The notes: generated by a model from the sequence alone, not told the origin. DNA of 37,419 nucleotides from Iodobacter sp. BJB302 (GCF_002735645.1 NZ_PDZG01000048.1:1-37419), one strand, 5' to 3'; positions 1 to 8,321 are shown, counted from the stretch's first letter. Translations and numbers: made by a program.

Positions 1-120
1 CGACAGCCCCTTTTGCATCTGGATTGGGTTGATTGCCATGACGACCACTCCACAAAAGAACGTTCGTTCACCTTAGGCCTTTTAAGTGGTTTGAGCAAGG
101 AGATTGAGCAAGAGACATAA
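1..120 (+). CDS. 3' end of an unidentified upstream gene (partial)
   Basis: Frame 1 is open from the left edge of the window to a TAA at 118-120, giving 39 codons. The visible tail is hydrophilic and ends in SKEIEQET. I do not recognise a domain in so short a piece. It overlaps the start of the next gene by 17 nt, so the two are probably co-transcribed and translationally coupled. Upstream partners of such response regulators are often sensor kinases, but nothing here proves that. The last bases contain a near-perfect tandem copy of TTGAGCAAGGAGA, whose second copy holds the proposed TTG start of the next gene. Confidence 0.5.
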   Translation, partial: RQPLLHLDWVDCHDDHSTKERSFTLGLLSGLSKEIEQET

Positions 121-1087
121 TCAGGATGTTTTAAGCGCACTGCGATCTTTGCTTGGCCAGCGTTTGCCACATCATCAGCCTGTTGAAATTGCGGAAAACG
201 GTAATGAAGCGCTCGAAATCATTGCTGAGCTGGCCGAAGATGGCGAGGCCCTGAGTGTCATCATCGCTGATTACATTATGCCCGGCATGAAAGGTGATGA
301 GCTTTTGGTGAAAGTGCACGAGCAGCACCCCAAGGCCATTAAAATCATGCTGACTGGCCAAAGCGATTTAAACGGGGTAAAGCGCACAATCAACGAGGCC
401 AATTTATTCCGTTTTTTAGAAAAACCATGGCAAAACGAAGATATTGTTCTTACGGTGCAAGCCGCTATCCGCGCTTACGAGCTGGACGATCTGTTGCAAC
501 AACGTAATCTGGAATTACAGCGCATTAATGAAGAGCTTGAACATATTGTGTGTGAGCGCACACGCCAGCTGGTTGAAAAAAATGAGGAGCTGGCACAACT
601 GGCCATCACAGACCGCTTAACCCATCTCTACAACCGCTTGTTTCTGGATCAGATGCTGGAACGCGAGTTTGCCGTGGTGACACGCCAGAGAAGTTCTTTT
701 TCTCTCATCCTGATCGACATTGATCACTTCAAGCAGGTTAATGATACTTACGGGCATCATGCTGGTGATGACGTGCTCAAAACCATCAGCAAAATACTGA
801 AAGACACGATGCGGGAAAGCGATATCGTCGGCCGTTGGGGCGGAGAAGAATTTCTGGTGCTTTGCCCCGGCACATCCCTGGCCGACACGCTGGCCGTGGC
901 AGAAAAACTCAGATCCGGCATAGAAGCATATGACTTTGCCAACATCGGAACACGCACTGCCAGCTTTGGCGTAGCCTGTTACAAGCCGGGCGACACGATT
1001 GCAATGGTTGAAGCCCGCGCTGATAAGGCGCTTTATCTTGCAAAAAATGGCGGAAGAAACAAAGTGGTTTCATGTGAATCACTTTAG
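104..1087 (+). CDS. Response regulator with GGDEF (diguanylate cyclase) output, receiver N-terminus missing
   Basis: Predicted cytoplasmic two-component regulator making cyclic di-GMP from two GTP. A receiver-like domain spans about residues 1-120, with phosphoacceptor D56 (IIADYIMPG), T84 and K107 (FLEKPW). A helical linker covers about 125-165 and a GGDEF domain about 165-325. The active-site motif is GGEEF at 246-250, with a product-inhibition I-site RESD at 237-240. The start is TTG at 104; AGGAG at 98-102 lies very close to it. The first beta strand and its acidic pair (usually VDDE just before a segment like DVLSALRSLL) are absent, and no frame upstream encodes them. The cyclase half looks intact, while phosphorylation of the receiver is doubtful because the Mg-binding acidic pair is missing. 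It could be a 5'-truncated gene or an unusual receiver. Confidence 0.85.
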   Translation: MSKRHNQDVLSALRSLLGQRLPHHQPVEIAENGNEALEIIAELAEDGEALSVIIADYIMPGMKGDELLVKVHEQHPKAIKIMLTGQSDLNGVKRTINEANLFRFLEKPWQNEDIVLTVQAAIRAYELDDLLQQRNLELQRINEELEHIVCERTRQLVEKNEELAQLAITDRLTHLYNRLFLDQMLEREFAVVTRQRSSFSLILIDIDHFKQVNDTYGHHAGDDVLKTISKILKDTMRESDIVGRWGGEEFLVLCPGTSLADTLAVAEKLRSGIEAYDFANIGTRTASFGVACYKPGDTIAMVEARADKALYLAKNGGRNKVVSCESL

Positions 1088-1150
1088 CTCCTTGCTCTGC
1101 CCTGCCTGATTAAACAGAATTTATATTCAAGAGTTCAGGTTGCCGGGCAT

Positions 1151-1190
1151 AAAAAAAGCCCTGTCTGTATACAAGACAGAGCTTTTTATT
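1151..1190. terminator. Bidirectional rho-independent terminator
   Basis: An A-run, then a stem of CTGTCT pairing with AGACAG around a short loop, extended by GC and A/T pairs, then GCTTTTT. It lies between two convergent genes (GGDEF regulator and gntP) and has an A-run on the left and a T-run on the right, so it can serve both strands. Confidence 0.85.
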
Positions 1191-1204
1191 ACTGCATGCT
1201 CACT

Positions 1205-2542
1205 TTACAGCATGGTAAATGCAGCCATTCCCACCAGGGCACCCGTTGTGCCAAGGATGGTTTCCATCACTGTCCATGTTTTCAGGGTTTGCAATTCATT
1301 GGCCCCTGTAAACTTACCAAACAGCCAAAAGCCAGAATCATTCACATGGCTCAGTACGATCGAACCACCAGCAATACATACCGATAATGCCGCCAATTGC
1401 GCACCTGAATAGCCTGCCAGCTCAACCACAGGCAGCACCAAACCTACCGTGGTTAAACATGCCACAGTAGCCGAGCCCTGAATCACCCGCACCATTGCTG
1501 CCAATACAAAACACGCCACAGCAATCGGTAAGCCTGCACCGATCAAAGCATTGCCCAGCGCAGGGCCAACGCCCGAATCCACCAGCACCTGCTTAAACAC
1601 ACCACCGGCACCCGTCACCAGCAGGATAATCCCGGCGGGTTGCAAGGCAGCGCTACAAACTTCCATTACCTTGTCTTTGCTCATCCCACGGCGCAGTGCC
1701 AGGCCATAAATTGCGACCAGACATGCCGCCAGAATGGCAATAAAAGGGTGACCAATCAGTTGCAGCCATTGATAGGCCGAGCCTGTTGGATCAACAAAAC
1801 GTGCCACGATGGTTTTTAAACCCACAAGAATCAGCGGAAACAGCACCAGCGCAAGGCTGAAGCCAAAGGAAGGCATCTGGCCCTTGCCCAAGCTTGGCTC
1901 GCTCACATCAGCGGGCAACGGCAAGTGCACATGTTTACTAATGAAATTACCATAAACAGGGCCAGCCAGCAGCATACCAGGAATGGCGGCAGCCAAGCCC
2001 AGCACAATCATCCAGCCAAAATCAGCTTTCATTTGCGAGGCCAGCAGCATTGCCGTCGGGCCAGGCAAAAGAAAAGCTGCGGCAGCGGCTACACCGGCAA
2101 ACAGCGGAATCGCCAGCTTTACCACATTGCCACCTGTGCGGCGGGCTACGGCAAATACCACGCCAATCAATAGCACCACCGCCACATCAAAGAACAGCGG
2201 CAGCGTACAAATCAGCCCGGCAATCCCCAGCGCGTAATTAGCGCGACTCTGGCCAAACAGATCCAGTAACTTGACCGCAATCTGATCCAGCGCACCTGTT
2301 TCATGCAGGATTTTGCCGAACATCGCACCCAGCGCCACCACTACGGCTAAAAAGCCCAGCGTGCCACCCATGCCTTTTTGCATGGTGTCGGCAATTTTAT
2401 CCAGCGGCATGCCCGAGCCAATACCCGCAGCAATCGACACCAGCATTAAGGCAACAAAAGCATGTAAACGTGCCTTCATCACCAGAAACAACAACATCAG
2501 CACCGAGCCAATCGCGGTGACGAGTAAGGTTAATGTATCCAT
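1205..2542 (-). CDS. gntP: GntP-family gluconate:H+ symporter
   Basis: Inner-membrane permease of 445 residues, the usual length for the GntP family (about 440-450), made almost entirely of hydrophobic helices. Family-typical stretches include LPLFFDVAVVLL and the C-terminal SHVNDSGFW. It would import gluconate, which GntK then phosphorylates. The ATG at 2542 has AGGAG nine bases upstream. That Shine-Dalgarno lies in the last codons of gntK, whose stop is 6 nt away, so translation is likely coupled. Control is probably through the operator in front of gntK. The exact paralogue name (gntP, gntT or gntU) cannot be decided from sequence; substrate specificity is inferred from the adjacent kinase and repressor. 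Confidence 0.93.
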   Translation of the reverse strand: MDTLTLLVTAIGSVLMLLFLVMKARLHAFVALMLVSIAAGIGSGMPLDKIADTMQKGMGGTLGFLAVVVALGAMFGKILHETGALDQIAVKLLDLFGQSRANYALGIAGLICTLPLFFDVAVVLLIGVVFAVARRTGGNVVKLAIPLFAGVAAAAAFLLPGPTAMLLASQMKADFGWMIVLGLAAAIPGMLLAGPVYGNFISKHVHLPLPADVSEPSLGKGQMPSFGFSLALVLFPLILVGLKTIVARFVDPTGSAYQWLQLIGHPFIAILAACLVAIYGLALRRGMSKDKVMEVCSAALQPAGIILLVTGAGGVFKQVLVDSGVGPALGNALIGAGLPIAVACFVLAAMVRVIQGSATVACLTTVGLVLPVVELAGYSGAQLAALSVCIAGGSIVLSHVNDSGFWLFGKFTGANELQTLKTWTVMETILGTTGALVGMAAFTML

Positions 2543-2548
2543 TCTTGC

Positions 2549-3091
2549 TTACTCCTGAGCGGTTTTTGCACGGATGTGTTGCACGGCAGCGGCAACCACG
2601 TTTTCCAAGCTTTGATCGATATCGATATGCGCAACATCTGGCTCATCACTGCCCGGCACTTCGAGTGTGGCAAATTGAGAAACCAGCATTTTTGGCTTTT
2701 GAAAATGGCCTTGCCGCGCTTTTAAGCGGGATTCGATCAGCTCGAACGTGCCACCCAGATAAATAAAAGAGAGATTAGGGTTCCCTTCGCGCAAAATATC
2801 CCGATAAGCTTTTTTCAGTGAAGAACACACAATCACCGAAATAGTCTGAGTGCGTTGCATAGCGTAAGCAGCGGTGCTTAATGCACCTAACCATGGCGCT
2901 CTGTCGTCGTCATTTAAAGGCTGGCCGGAAGCCATTTTGTCGATATTGGCGCGGGGATGCAGAAAATCGCCATCCAGAAATCCACAGTCCAGCGCGCGGG
3001 ATACCGCACTGCCCACTGCAGACTTACCACTTCCTGAAACACCCATTACAACAAACACTTGGTGTGGTATTACCTGATCGATCTGACTCAT
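2549..3091 (-). CDS. gntK: Gluconokinase GntK
   Basis: Cytoplasmic kinase of 180 residues that converts D-gluconate to 6-phosphogluconate using ATP, feeding the Entner-Doudoroff and pentose phosphate routes. The P-loop GVSGSGKS is at residues 17-24. It is followed by the family segments FLDGDFLHPRANIDKM and GQPLNDDDRAPWL, which shape the gluconate and lid regions, and by VCSSLKKAYRD and FLYLGG-like strand FIYLGG. Length is normal for the thermoresistant gluconokinase family. The start has an AGGAG ribosome site about 10 bases upstream. It is the first gene of the gntK-gntP unit and sits directly behind a palindromic operator. Confidence 0.95.
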   Translation of the reverse strand: MSQIDQVIPHQVFVVMGVSGSGKSAVGSAVSRALDCGFLDGDFLHPRANIDKMASGQPLNDDDRAPWLGALSTAAYAMQRTQTISVIVCSSLKKAYRDILREGNPNLSFIYLGGTFELIESRLKARQGHFQKPKMLVSQFATLEVPGSDEPDVAHIDIDQSLENVVAAAVQHIRAKTAQE

Positions 3092-3123
3092 TGAATCGAC
3101 TCCTGTTACATCATCTGGTTATT

Positions 3124-3141
3124 AATGTTACTGGTAACATT
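3124..3141. promoter_or_regulatory. GntR-type operator in front of gntK
   Basis: Perfect inverted repeat AATGTTAC-TG-GTAACATT. It contains ATGTTA-N4-TAACAT, the known E. coli GntR operator core. It lies 33 nt upstream of the gntK start. On the minus strand it sits immediately after a possible -10 box TACAAA (with TTATTG 16 bases earlier), a position suited to repression. The gene for a LacI-type repressor lies just upstream, so gluconate-relieved repression of gntKP is the likely circuit. Confidence 0.85.
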
Positions 3142-3466
3142 TTGTAGCGACAGTATCTCTCGCAATAAAAAAACTGCCAAGCAATAAATTTGTTGCAGAT
3201 CAAATGAGGGGTAAAAGGAGGGGGTGGAGATGAGTAAAAAAATAGCCATCTGCACAGGCCAGCAGTGCTTGTTCTCCCATTTTTAAAAGCTTAATAGGGG
3301 GATTGGACACGGATTAAGTTACAAAAAAGGGCTCAATAGAGCCGCTAAAATAGCAAATCCCCCTTTAAAAAGAGGGAAGTTACAACGCGAAAGTGGTGCC
3401 ATAAACTTAGACAGATGCATACAGAGTGAGTCAGCCAGCAATCTACATAGCGTGTGCACTAAACCA
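3142..3466. other. gntR-gntK intergenic region with minor elements
   Basis: No full-length gene is visible. On the plus strand, ATG at 3230 follows a very strong ribosome site (AAGGAGGGGGTGGAG) and opens an 18-codon ORF ending at 3286 (MSKKIAICTGQQCLFSHF); whether it is expressed is unknown. Positions 3296-3379 hold GGGGGATT and AATCCCCC in inverted orientation, resembling the palindromic element found inside hsdM. The terminator of gntR lies within that stretch. Confidence 0.4.
3323..3343 (-). terminator. Rho-independent terminator of gntR
   Basis: Read on the minus strand: GGCTC, loop TATT, GAGCC, then CTTTTTT. The stem is only five pairs, but the T-run is good and it lies 124 nt beyond the gntR stop. 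Confidence 0.6.
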
Positions 3467-4468
3467 TCACAAACTCTGCCCCAGGAAAATCTCGTAAGAC
3501 ATATCCAATACCCTGTCCGGATACACTTTTCCTTCCATTCTGCCGATTAAACGCTCGGCGGCCACACGGCCAATCGCTTCACGGGGGGTAATAACGCTGG
3601 CGAGTTGCGGCGCGAGGGCATGGCCAATATCCAGCGCGTTAAACCCCGCCACGCTGATTTGCGCTGGCACGCTCAGCCCCATGGCCTGGCAGGCAAGCAA
3701 TGCACCTGCGGCGATATCATCATTGGTGCAAAACACACCGTCCAGATCGGGCGTGGCTTGCAGGGCATTACGTAATAGCTGGCCTCCCAAGGTAAAGCTT
3801 GAAGGCTGATCGGTGTGAATCAATACGGGTGTCAGCCCTGCCTCAGCCAGCGCCGCCAGATACCCCGCTTCCCGCTGACGGGTACGATGATCCAGACGTG
3901 CGGCTAAATAGGCAATCCGCTGTCTTCCTCTGGCAATCATCAGGCCCACGATTTCTTTGGCTGCCGCGGTGTGGTTCAACCCCACAGCCAGATCAACCGG
4001 ATGCTCCGGCAGCTCCATGACTTCAAGCACAGGGATTGCAGCGGTTTCCAGCATCCGCAAGGTACGGTCGGTATGCTGAGTTTCAGACAAAATCAGCCCG
4101 TCTACATTAAAAGACAGCAGTTGCGCGATCTGCTGCTCTTCCCGCTCCATGCTGTAGCCATAGTGCCCATAGAGCGCATGCAAGCCCGCAGGGCCGCTGA
4201 CCGATTCAATACCACGCACTACGCTGGAGAAAACCTGATTCGACATCGAGGGCAGTAACACGCCAATCGCACGGCTTTTGGCATTGGCCAGCATATCGGG
4301 CACGCGGTTATGGATATAACCCAACTCTTCCATCGCCACGGCAATTTTTTTAGCCGTCGCCTCAGCCACCTGATGCGGCTCCCGCAAATAGCGGCTGACC
4401 GTCATTTTGGACGCACCCACTTTATCCGCCACATCCTGCAAAGTGGGGCGGCGTGCTTTGTGATTCAT
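3467..4468 (-). CDS. gntR: LacI-family repressor of gluconate genes (GntR-like)
   Basis: DNA-binding regulator of 333 residues. The N-terminal helix-turn-helix covers about residues 8-28 (PTLQDVADKVGASKMTVSRY), followed by the hinge helix (PDMLANAKSRAIGVLLPS). A periplasmic-binding-protein-like sensor domain covers about 62-330. Length and order match E. coli GntR, and the tandem gene order gntR-gntK-gntP matches the gluconate system of gammaproteobacteria. The ATG at 4468 is preceded by AAGGA at good spacing. The predicted ligand is gluconate or 6-phosphogluconate, and the predicted site is the palindrome at 3124-3141. I see no copy of that palindrome in front of gntR itself, so autoregulation is not indicated. 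Confidence 0.9.
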   Translation of the reverse strand: MNHKARRPTLQDVADKVGASKMTVSRYLREPHQVAEATAKKIAVAMEELGYIHNRVPDMLANAKSRAIGVLLPSMSNQVFSSVVRGIESVSGPAGLHALYGHYGYSMEREEQQIAQLLSFNVDGLILSETQHTDRTLRMLETAAIPVLEVMELPEHPVDLAVGLNHTAAAKEIVGLMIARGRQRIAYLAARLDHRTRQREAGYLAALAEAGLTPVLIHTDQPSSFTLGGQLLRNALQATPDLDGVFCTNDDIAAGALLACQAMGLSVPAQISVAGFNALDIGHALAPQLASVITPREAIGRVAAERLIGRMEGKVYPDRVLDMSYEIFLGQSL

Positions 4469-4742
4469 TGGATTCCTTGTGTCTTCAGAGTGCGGGGATC
4501 ACCCACGGCAGCTATATTACTAGCTGATGTGACGCAACGGAAACCCAAATCTTGAAGCAGTAAACCACAGAGAACACGCAGTTTCACGCAGAAACAATGC
4601 CCAATATGCTGCATCCCCTGTCATCAGCCTGAAAGATTTCCCCCGTAGTTTTCCCTGGATAAAACCATCCGTAGTGATGGCTGGCTCTAAAGCGCTTCCC
4701 CTGTTAGACTACTGCCCCTTTCGGCCAGCGAGTTAAGTCATT

Positions 4743-6128
4743 GTGAACACTACATCTTTTGCCAATCTACCTCTCTCGCCGGCCATGCTGCAAAACTTGG
4801 ATAGCTTGGGTTACGTCGAAATGACGGAAATTCAGGCGCAAAGCCTGCCGCTGATTCTGGCGCGGCGCGATCTGATTGCCCAGGCAAAAACCGGCAGCGG
4901 CAAGACCGCAGCCTTCGGGATTGGCATGTTGCATAAGCTCAATCCCAGTTATTTTGCCATTCAGGGCCTGGTGATTTGCCCAACGCGAGAGCTGGCCGAT
5001 CAGGTGGCTAAAGAGCTGCGCCGTTTGGCGCGCTTTACTGAAAATATCAAAATTTTAACGCTGTGCGGCGGCACGCCAATGGGGCCGCAAATCGCTTCTC
5101 TGGTGCACGGTGCGCATATTATTGTGGGTACGCCTGGCCGCCTGCGCGATCACCTTGGCCGCGCTTCAATTGATTTATCCACGGTACAAACGCTGGTGCT
5201 GGATGAAGCCGACCGCATGGTCGATATGGGCTTTTACGATGAGATCGCAGGCATTGTGAGTGCCTGCCCGACCCGCCGCCAAACCCTGCTGTTTTCGGCC
5301 ACCTATCCCGACAATATTCGTAAAGACAGCGCAAAGTTTCTGAAGCTGCCTGCCGAAGTGAAAGTAGAGGCACAACATGCTGACAGCCAAATCGAACAAC
5401 GTTTCTATTCCGTTGCCCACGAAGAGCGCAACGCCGCCGTGGCGCAGCTACTCAATCACTACAAGCCCGTTCAGACACTGGCCTTCTGCAATACTAAGAT
5501 CCACTGCCGCGAGCTTGCAAGCGAACTCCGAGATCAAGGTTTTAGTGCCCTGGCGCTCTATGGTGAGCTAGAGCAACGCGAGCGTGACGAAATCCTGGTG
5601 CAGTTTTCTAATCAAAGCTGCTCCATCCTCGTTGCCACCGATGTAGCCGCGCGTGGTCTGGATATCCAAAGCCTAGGCGCGGTGATTAATGTCGATGTGT
5701 CCAAAGACACCGAAGTGCATATCCACCGCATTGGCCGCACTGGCCGTGGCCACGACAAAGGCCTAGCGCTAAGCCTTGCCGCGCCCAATGAAAAAAAATG
5801 GGTCACGCTGATCGAAGAATACCAAGGCGGGCCGGTACGCTGGTTTGATCTGGAAAAACTGGAGCCTGCAGAAGGCGGCCCTTTGCGCCCGCCCATGGTG
5901 ACGCTGTGCATTATGGGCGGCAAGAAAGACAAGCTGCGTCCGGGCGATTTACTTGGTGCGCTGACTGGCGACGCGGGCTTAACGAAAGAACAAGTCGGCA
6001 AAATCAATGTGTTTGAATTTTTAACTTATGTGGCCATCGACAGGCGCGCTGCCAGCAAGGCCTTTAACAGCCTGAGCCAGGGCAATATCAAAGGCCGCAG
6101 CTTTAAGATGCGTTTTCTGGGCGAGTAA
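4743..6128 (+). CDS. dbpA: DEAD-box RNA helicase DbpA
   Basis: ATP-dependent RNA helicase of 461 residues acting in late 50S subunit assembly; the family is stimulated by hairpin 92 of 23S rRNA. Visible motifs are the Q motif (MTEIQAQSLP), Walker A AKTGSGKT at 48-55, PTRELA, TPGR, DEAD at 154-157, SAT at 185-187 and HRIGRTGR. The last 75 or so residues form the DbpA-type RNA-binding domain (KKDKLRPGDLLGALTGDAGL, then IGKI-like VGKINVF), which separates it from other DEAD-box proteins. The start is GTG at 4743, with no strong ribosome site upstream. Transcription is divergent from gntR, and a hairpin follows the stop. Confidence 0.95.
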   Translation: MNTTSFANLPLSPAMLQNLDSLGYVEMTEIQAQSLPLILARRDLIAQAKTGSGKTAAFGIGMLHKLNPSYFAIQGLVICPTRELADQVAKELRRLARFTENIKILTLCGGTPMGPQIASLVHGAHIIVGTPGRLRDHLGRASIDLSTVQTLVLDEADRMVDMGFYDEIAGIVSACPTRRQTLLFSATYPDNIRKDSAKFLKLPAEVKVEAQHADSQIEQRFYSVAHEERNAAVAQLLNHYKPVQTLAFCNTKIHCRELASELRDQGFSALALYGELEQRERDEILVQFSNQSCSILVATDVAARGLDIQSLGAVINVDVSKDTEVHIHRIGRTGRGHDKGLALSLAAPNEKKWVTLIEEYQGGPVRWFDLEKLEPAEGGPLRPPMVTLCIMGGKKDKLRPGDLLGALTGDAGLTKEQVGKINVFEFLTYVAIDRRAASKAFNSLSQGNIKGRSFKMRFLGE

Positions 6129-6143
6129 ACCAGAGAAGTACAG

Positions 6144-6172
6144 CGCTTTAAGCGTTTCTAACGCTTAAAGCG
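6144..6172. terminator. Hairpin between dbpA and the DUF805 gene
   Basis: Perfect 13-bp arms CGCTTTAAGCGTT and AACGCTTAAAGCG around loop TCT. No clean T-run follows (GCTTCAGCTTTATAAA), so termination may be weak. It lies 16 nt after the dbpA stop and between convergent genes. Confidence 0.55.
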
Positions 6173-6306
6173 GCTTCAGCTTTATAAATCAATCCAAACT
6201 TGAGCCGCAGCGTTCACAAAAAAACGCGCTGCCCTGTGGCCCAAGTTTTATGCTCTGCAAAGCGAGCTAAAAATCTTTCAGATTAAGTCTGAACTTCTAC
6301 ACATCA

Positions 6307-7659
6307 TCAGCCACTCACCATTCCTGCTTTTTTCCTTGCCTGCTGATCCATCATCCGCTGAGCCTCGCGTCTTACCTCTTCACGATTTGCAGCTGTGCCA
6401 TTTTCCCTGGAAATATTGCGTACCAGCTCATCCAGCTCGCTCTCGCTCAGTTTCCTGCGGTTCGGGATAAAACCGGCAGTGTCTTCGGGCGGGGTGCGTG
6501 CTTCTTTCATTGCCTGCTCATCCAGGCTTTGCTGCACCCTTTTTCTGACTTCTTCACGATTGACTGCCGCACCGTTGTTTTCCATGGATTCATTTTTAAC
6601 AATCAGATCAAGATCATGCTCTGACAAGATTTTGCGCTGCTGTTGATAACGGGCCTGGATATCTGCCTCGCTAAGCGCCTGGCCCTGATATAAAGGCACG
6701 GATTTTCCACGCACAAACAGGCTTGGCAGGCTAAATAATGAAATCAGCAAAACCACCAGCGCTAAGGCTAAATGCCATAAAGCGGGCGGCTCAGCCGGAA
6801 ACCCAAAATCATTTTCATCATGATCACCCGGTACAAAACTAAGCGCACATGAAGCAATAATCATGCATAAAGATCCCAAAACATTGACGCCATTTAAGCC
6901 CAAAGCCTTCGGCATCATCCCGACAAGCGCGGCGCCCAGCAGAAACCATCCTATCCAGCTGGCAGGCTTATTCAAATCATGTAAACGCAAAATCATCAGC
7001 CTGAAAGACTGCCATAACGTCCAGGCCATCAGACCAAAAAGCGGCACGAGCAGCCCGCCACTCATCGTTTTGCTTCCCATGAATGGCGCAAAGATAGCGA
7101 GAATTAAAAGTGGACAAAGCACTAATAAACTGGAGGTCAGATAACGCACCCGGCCCAATCGCCCGGCTGTGCTCACGCCCCAAAAGGAAGGGGTATCAAA
7201 CTCTGGCTCTTTAATCACAATGGGCAAAGGGCGCGCACGAGCAATAATCGGCTCTGCCTGCACAGCCAGCGCCCGCGGCATATCTGTGCCGCATTCAATA
7301 CATAAATTACGCCGGATCTGCTCTCTGTGGCATTTAGGGCAAGTAATGGTACTGGCAGGCTCAATTAACTCAAGAATAGCGGCAGACGTATCCGCAGCAG
7401 GCGGCAAGATCGCTGCAGGCACAGAAGCATTGCTGGCTTCGGCCAGAACCTCTGCGCCCGTTTTTTGCAGTATTTTCAGATAGGTTTCCAGCTCGCTGTG
7501 CGGCAGCGTTTTTTTAATCACCGTAGGTGCGCTGGCCAAAAGTGATTCAGCCCTTGCATGATCCAGCCTCAGTAACCGGGCAAGAGCGGCTGCGGCACTA
7601 TCAAAAGTAGCGCCGGGCAATAGTTTGCCAGTTAAAACTAAGCGAAAAGTAATACCCAT
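6307..7659 (-). CDS. Zinc-ribbon DUF805 membrane protein with duplicated C-terminal tail
   Basis: Protein of 450 residues with unknown function. Residues 1-75 look like a small soluble domain (RLVLTGKLLPG...), also seen at the start of some other DUF805 proteins. A four-cysteine zinc ribbon follows at C107, C110, C120 and C123. A DUF805 membrane domain covers about 155-300 with GRLGRVRYL, LRLHDLNKP and DENDFG, and another helix lies near 300-318. The tail holds two similar copies of about 45 residues, at about 342-387 and 401-445 (ILSEHDLDLIVKN and KLSESELDELVRN, each followed by NREEVR). No strong ribosome site precedes the ATG. The gene is divergent from rhlE and convergent with dbpA. Location is inner membrane with soluble ends; no pathway can be assigned. 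Confidence 0.75.
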   Translation of the reverse strand: MGITFRLVLTGKLLPGATFDSAAAALARLLRLDHARAESLLASAPTVIKKTLPHSELETYLKILQKTGAEVLAEASNASVPAAILPPAADTSAAILELIEPASTITCPKCHREQIRRNLCIECGTDMPRALAVQAEPIIARARPLPIVIKEPEFDTPSFWGVSTAGRLGRVRYLTSSLLVLCPLLILAIFAPFMGSKTMSGGLLVPLFGLMAWTLWQSFRLMILRLHDLNKPASWIGWFLLGAALVGMMPKALGLNGVNVLGSLCMIIASCALSFVPGDHDENDFGFPAEPPALWHLALALVVLLISLFSLPSLFVRGKSVPLYQGQALSEADIQARYQQQRKILSEHDLDLIVKNESMENNGAAVNREEVRKRVQQSLDEQAMKEARTPPEDTAGFIPNRRKLSESELDELVRNISRENGTAANREEVRREAQRMMDQQARKKAGMVSG

Positions 7660-7790
7660 TGCCAGCCCGGGCCAGATAAAAAGAGCTCATATACTACACA
7701 ACGATTTTATTTCTTCATAATTTCTTTAGCTGAAAGAAATTGAACGTTATGAAAATAGCATTTACATCACTAATCAAACAAAAAAAGGGC

Positions 7791-7814
7791 AGAGAATGCT
7801 TTTATTCTCTTTTT
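7791..7814 (+). terminator. Orphan terminator-like hairpin
   Basis: AGAGAAT, loop GCTTTT, ATTCTCT, then TTTT. On the plus strand there is no gene upstream that would need it. On the minus strand it lies in the leader of the DUF805 gene and is followed by GCCC and seven T. It could end a short unannotated plus-strand RNA or attenuate the DUF805 transcript. Confidence 0.45.
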
Positions 7815-7915
7815 CAATCCAAATAAATACGTCATAAATATAAGCATCCGCAGTGAATAATCGCCATGGCACCATACCGGCCAGCAGCGGTATTTCGAAC
7901 TAATTGATGATTGCT

Positions 7916-7946
7916 TTGCACGGCACGGCAAGTACACAGGTATAAT
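7916..7946 (+). promoter_or_regulatory. Candidate rhlE promoter
   Basis: TTGCAC at 7916-7921 and a perfect -10 TATAAT at 7941-7946. The 19-bp spacer is longer than the optimal 17, so the -35 assignment is tentative. It is the best sigma-70-like -10 box that I see between the DUF805 gene and rhlE. Confidence 0.4.
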
Positions 7947-8321
7947 GCCAGCAGTGAGTGCGTTACCCAGTCAGCGCGCTGCACAATCCAAGTACGCCAT
8001 CAAGCATATTCATCCTCAGCTGTTACAAAATCATTCACGGTCAACCCTGCAAACTACTGGGCTTAGCGGGCTGAAGTGAAAGACAACTCAGCGCCATGTT
8101 TGGCCAGATTTACACAACCAGTCTGTTCACGATGGTTTTAAAATCAGGTGAAACAAGTGCAGCCTGAGTCGCTTCAAGCTGGCTGATATTCAGCTAAGCA
8201 GAATGCGTCTGAGTGATCTATCTTGATATCCTACTTGGCTAAGGTTTCTAAACACCTACCCCATCTGCCTTTGACTGGCGCCATTCTTGGCGACAGGCCG
8301 ATACTCTCCTCTGGAGTTTGA

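Larger units (their letters stand above)
7660..8321. other. 662-bp intergenic region upstream of rhlE
   Basis: No convincing protein gene on either strand. It holds a terminator-like hairpin at 7791-7814 and a promoter candidate with a perfect TATAAT at 7941-7946. From about 7953 to the rhlE start there are about 370 bases of apparent untranslated leader. AGCTG and CAGCT around 8178-8195 can pair in a small hairpin. GGAG just before the rhlE ATG is the ribosome site. Confidence 0.5.

Noticed and set aside
4558-4600. ACCACAGAGAACACGCAG-type stretch before dbpA as a mobile element
   Set aside because: It resembles a common dispersed fragment, but I cannot define ends or a second copy in the window.
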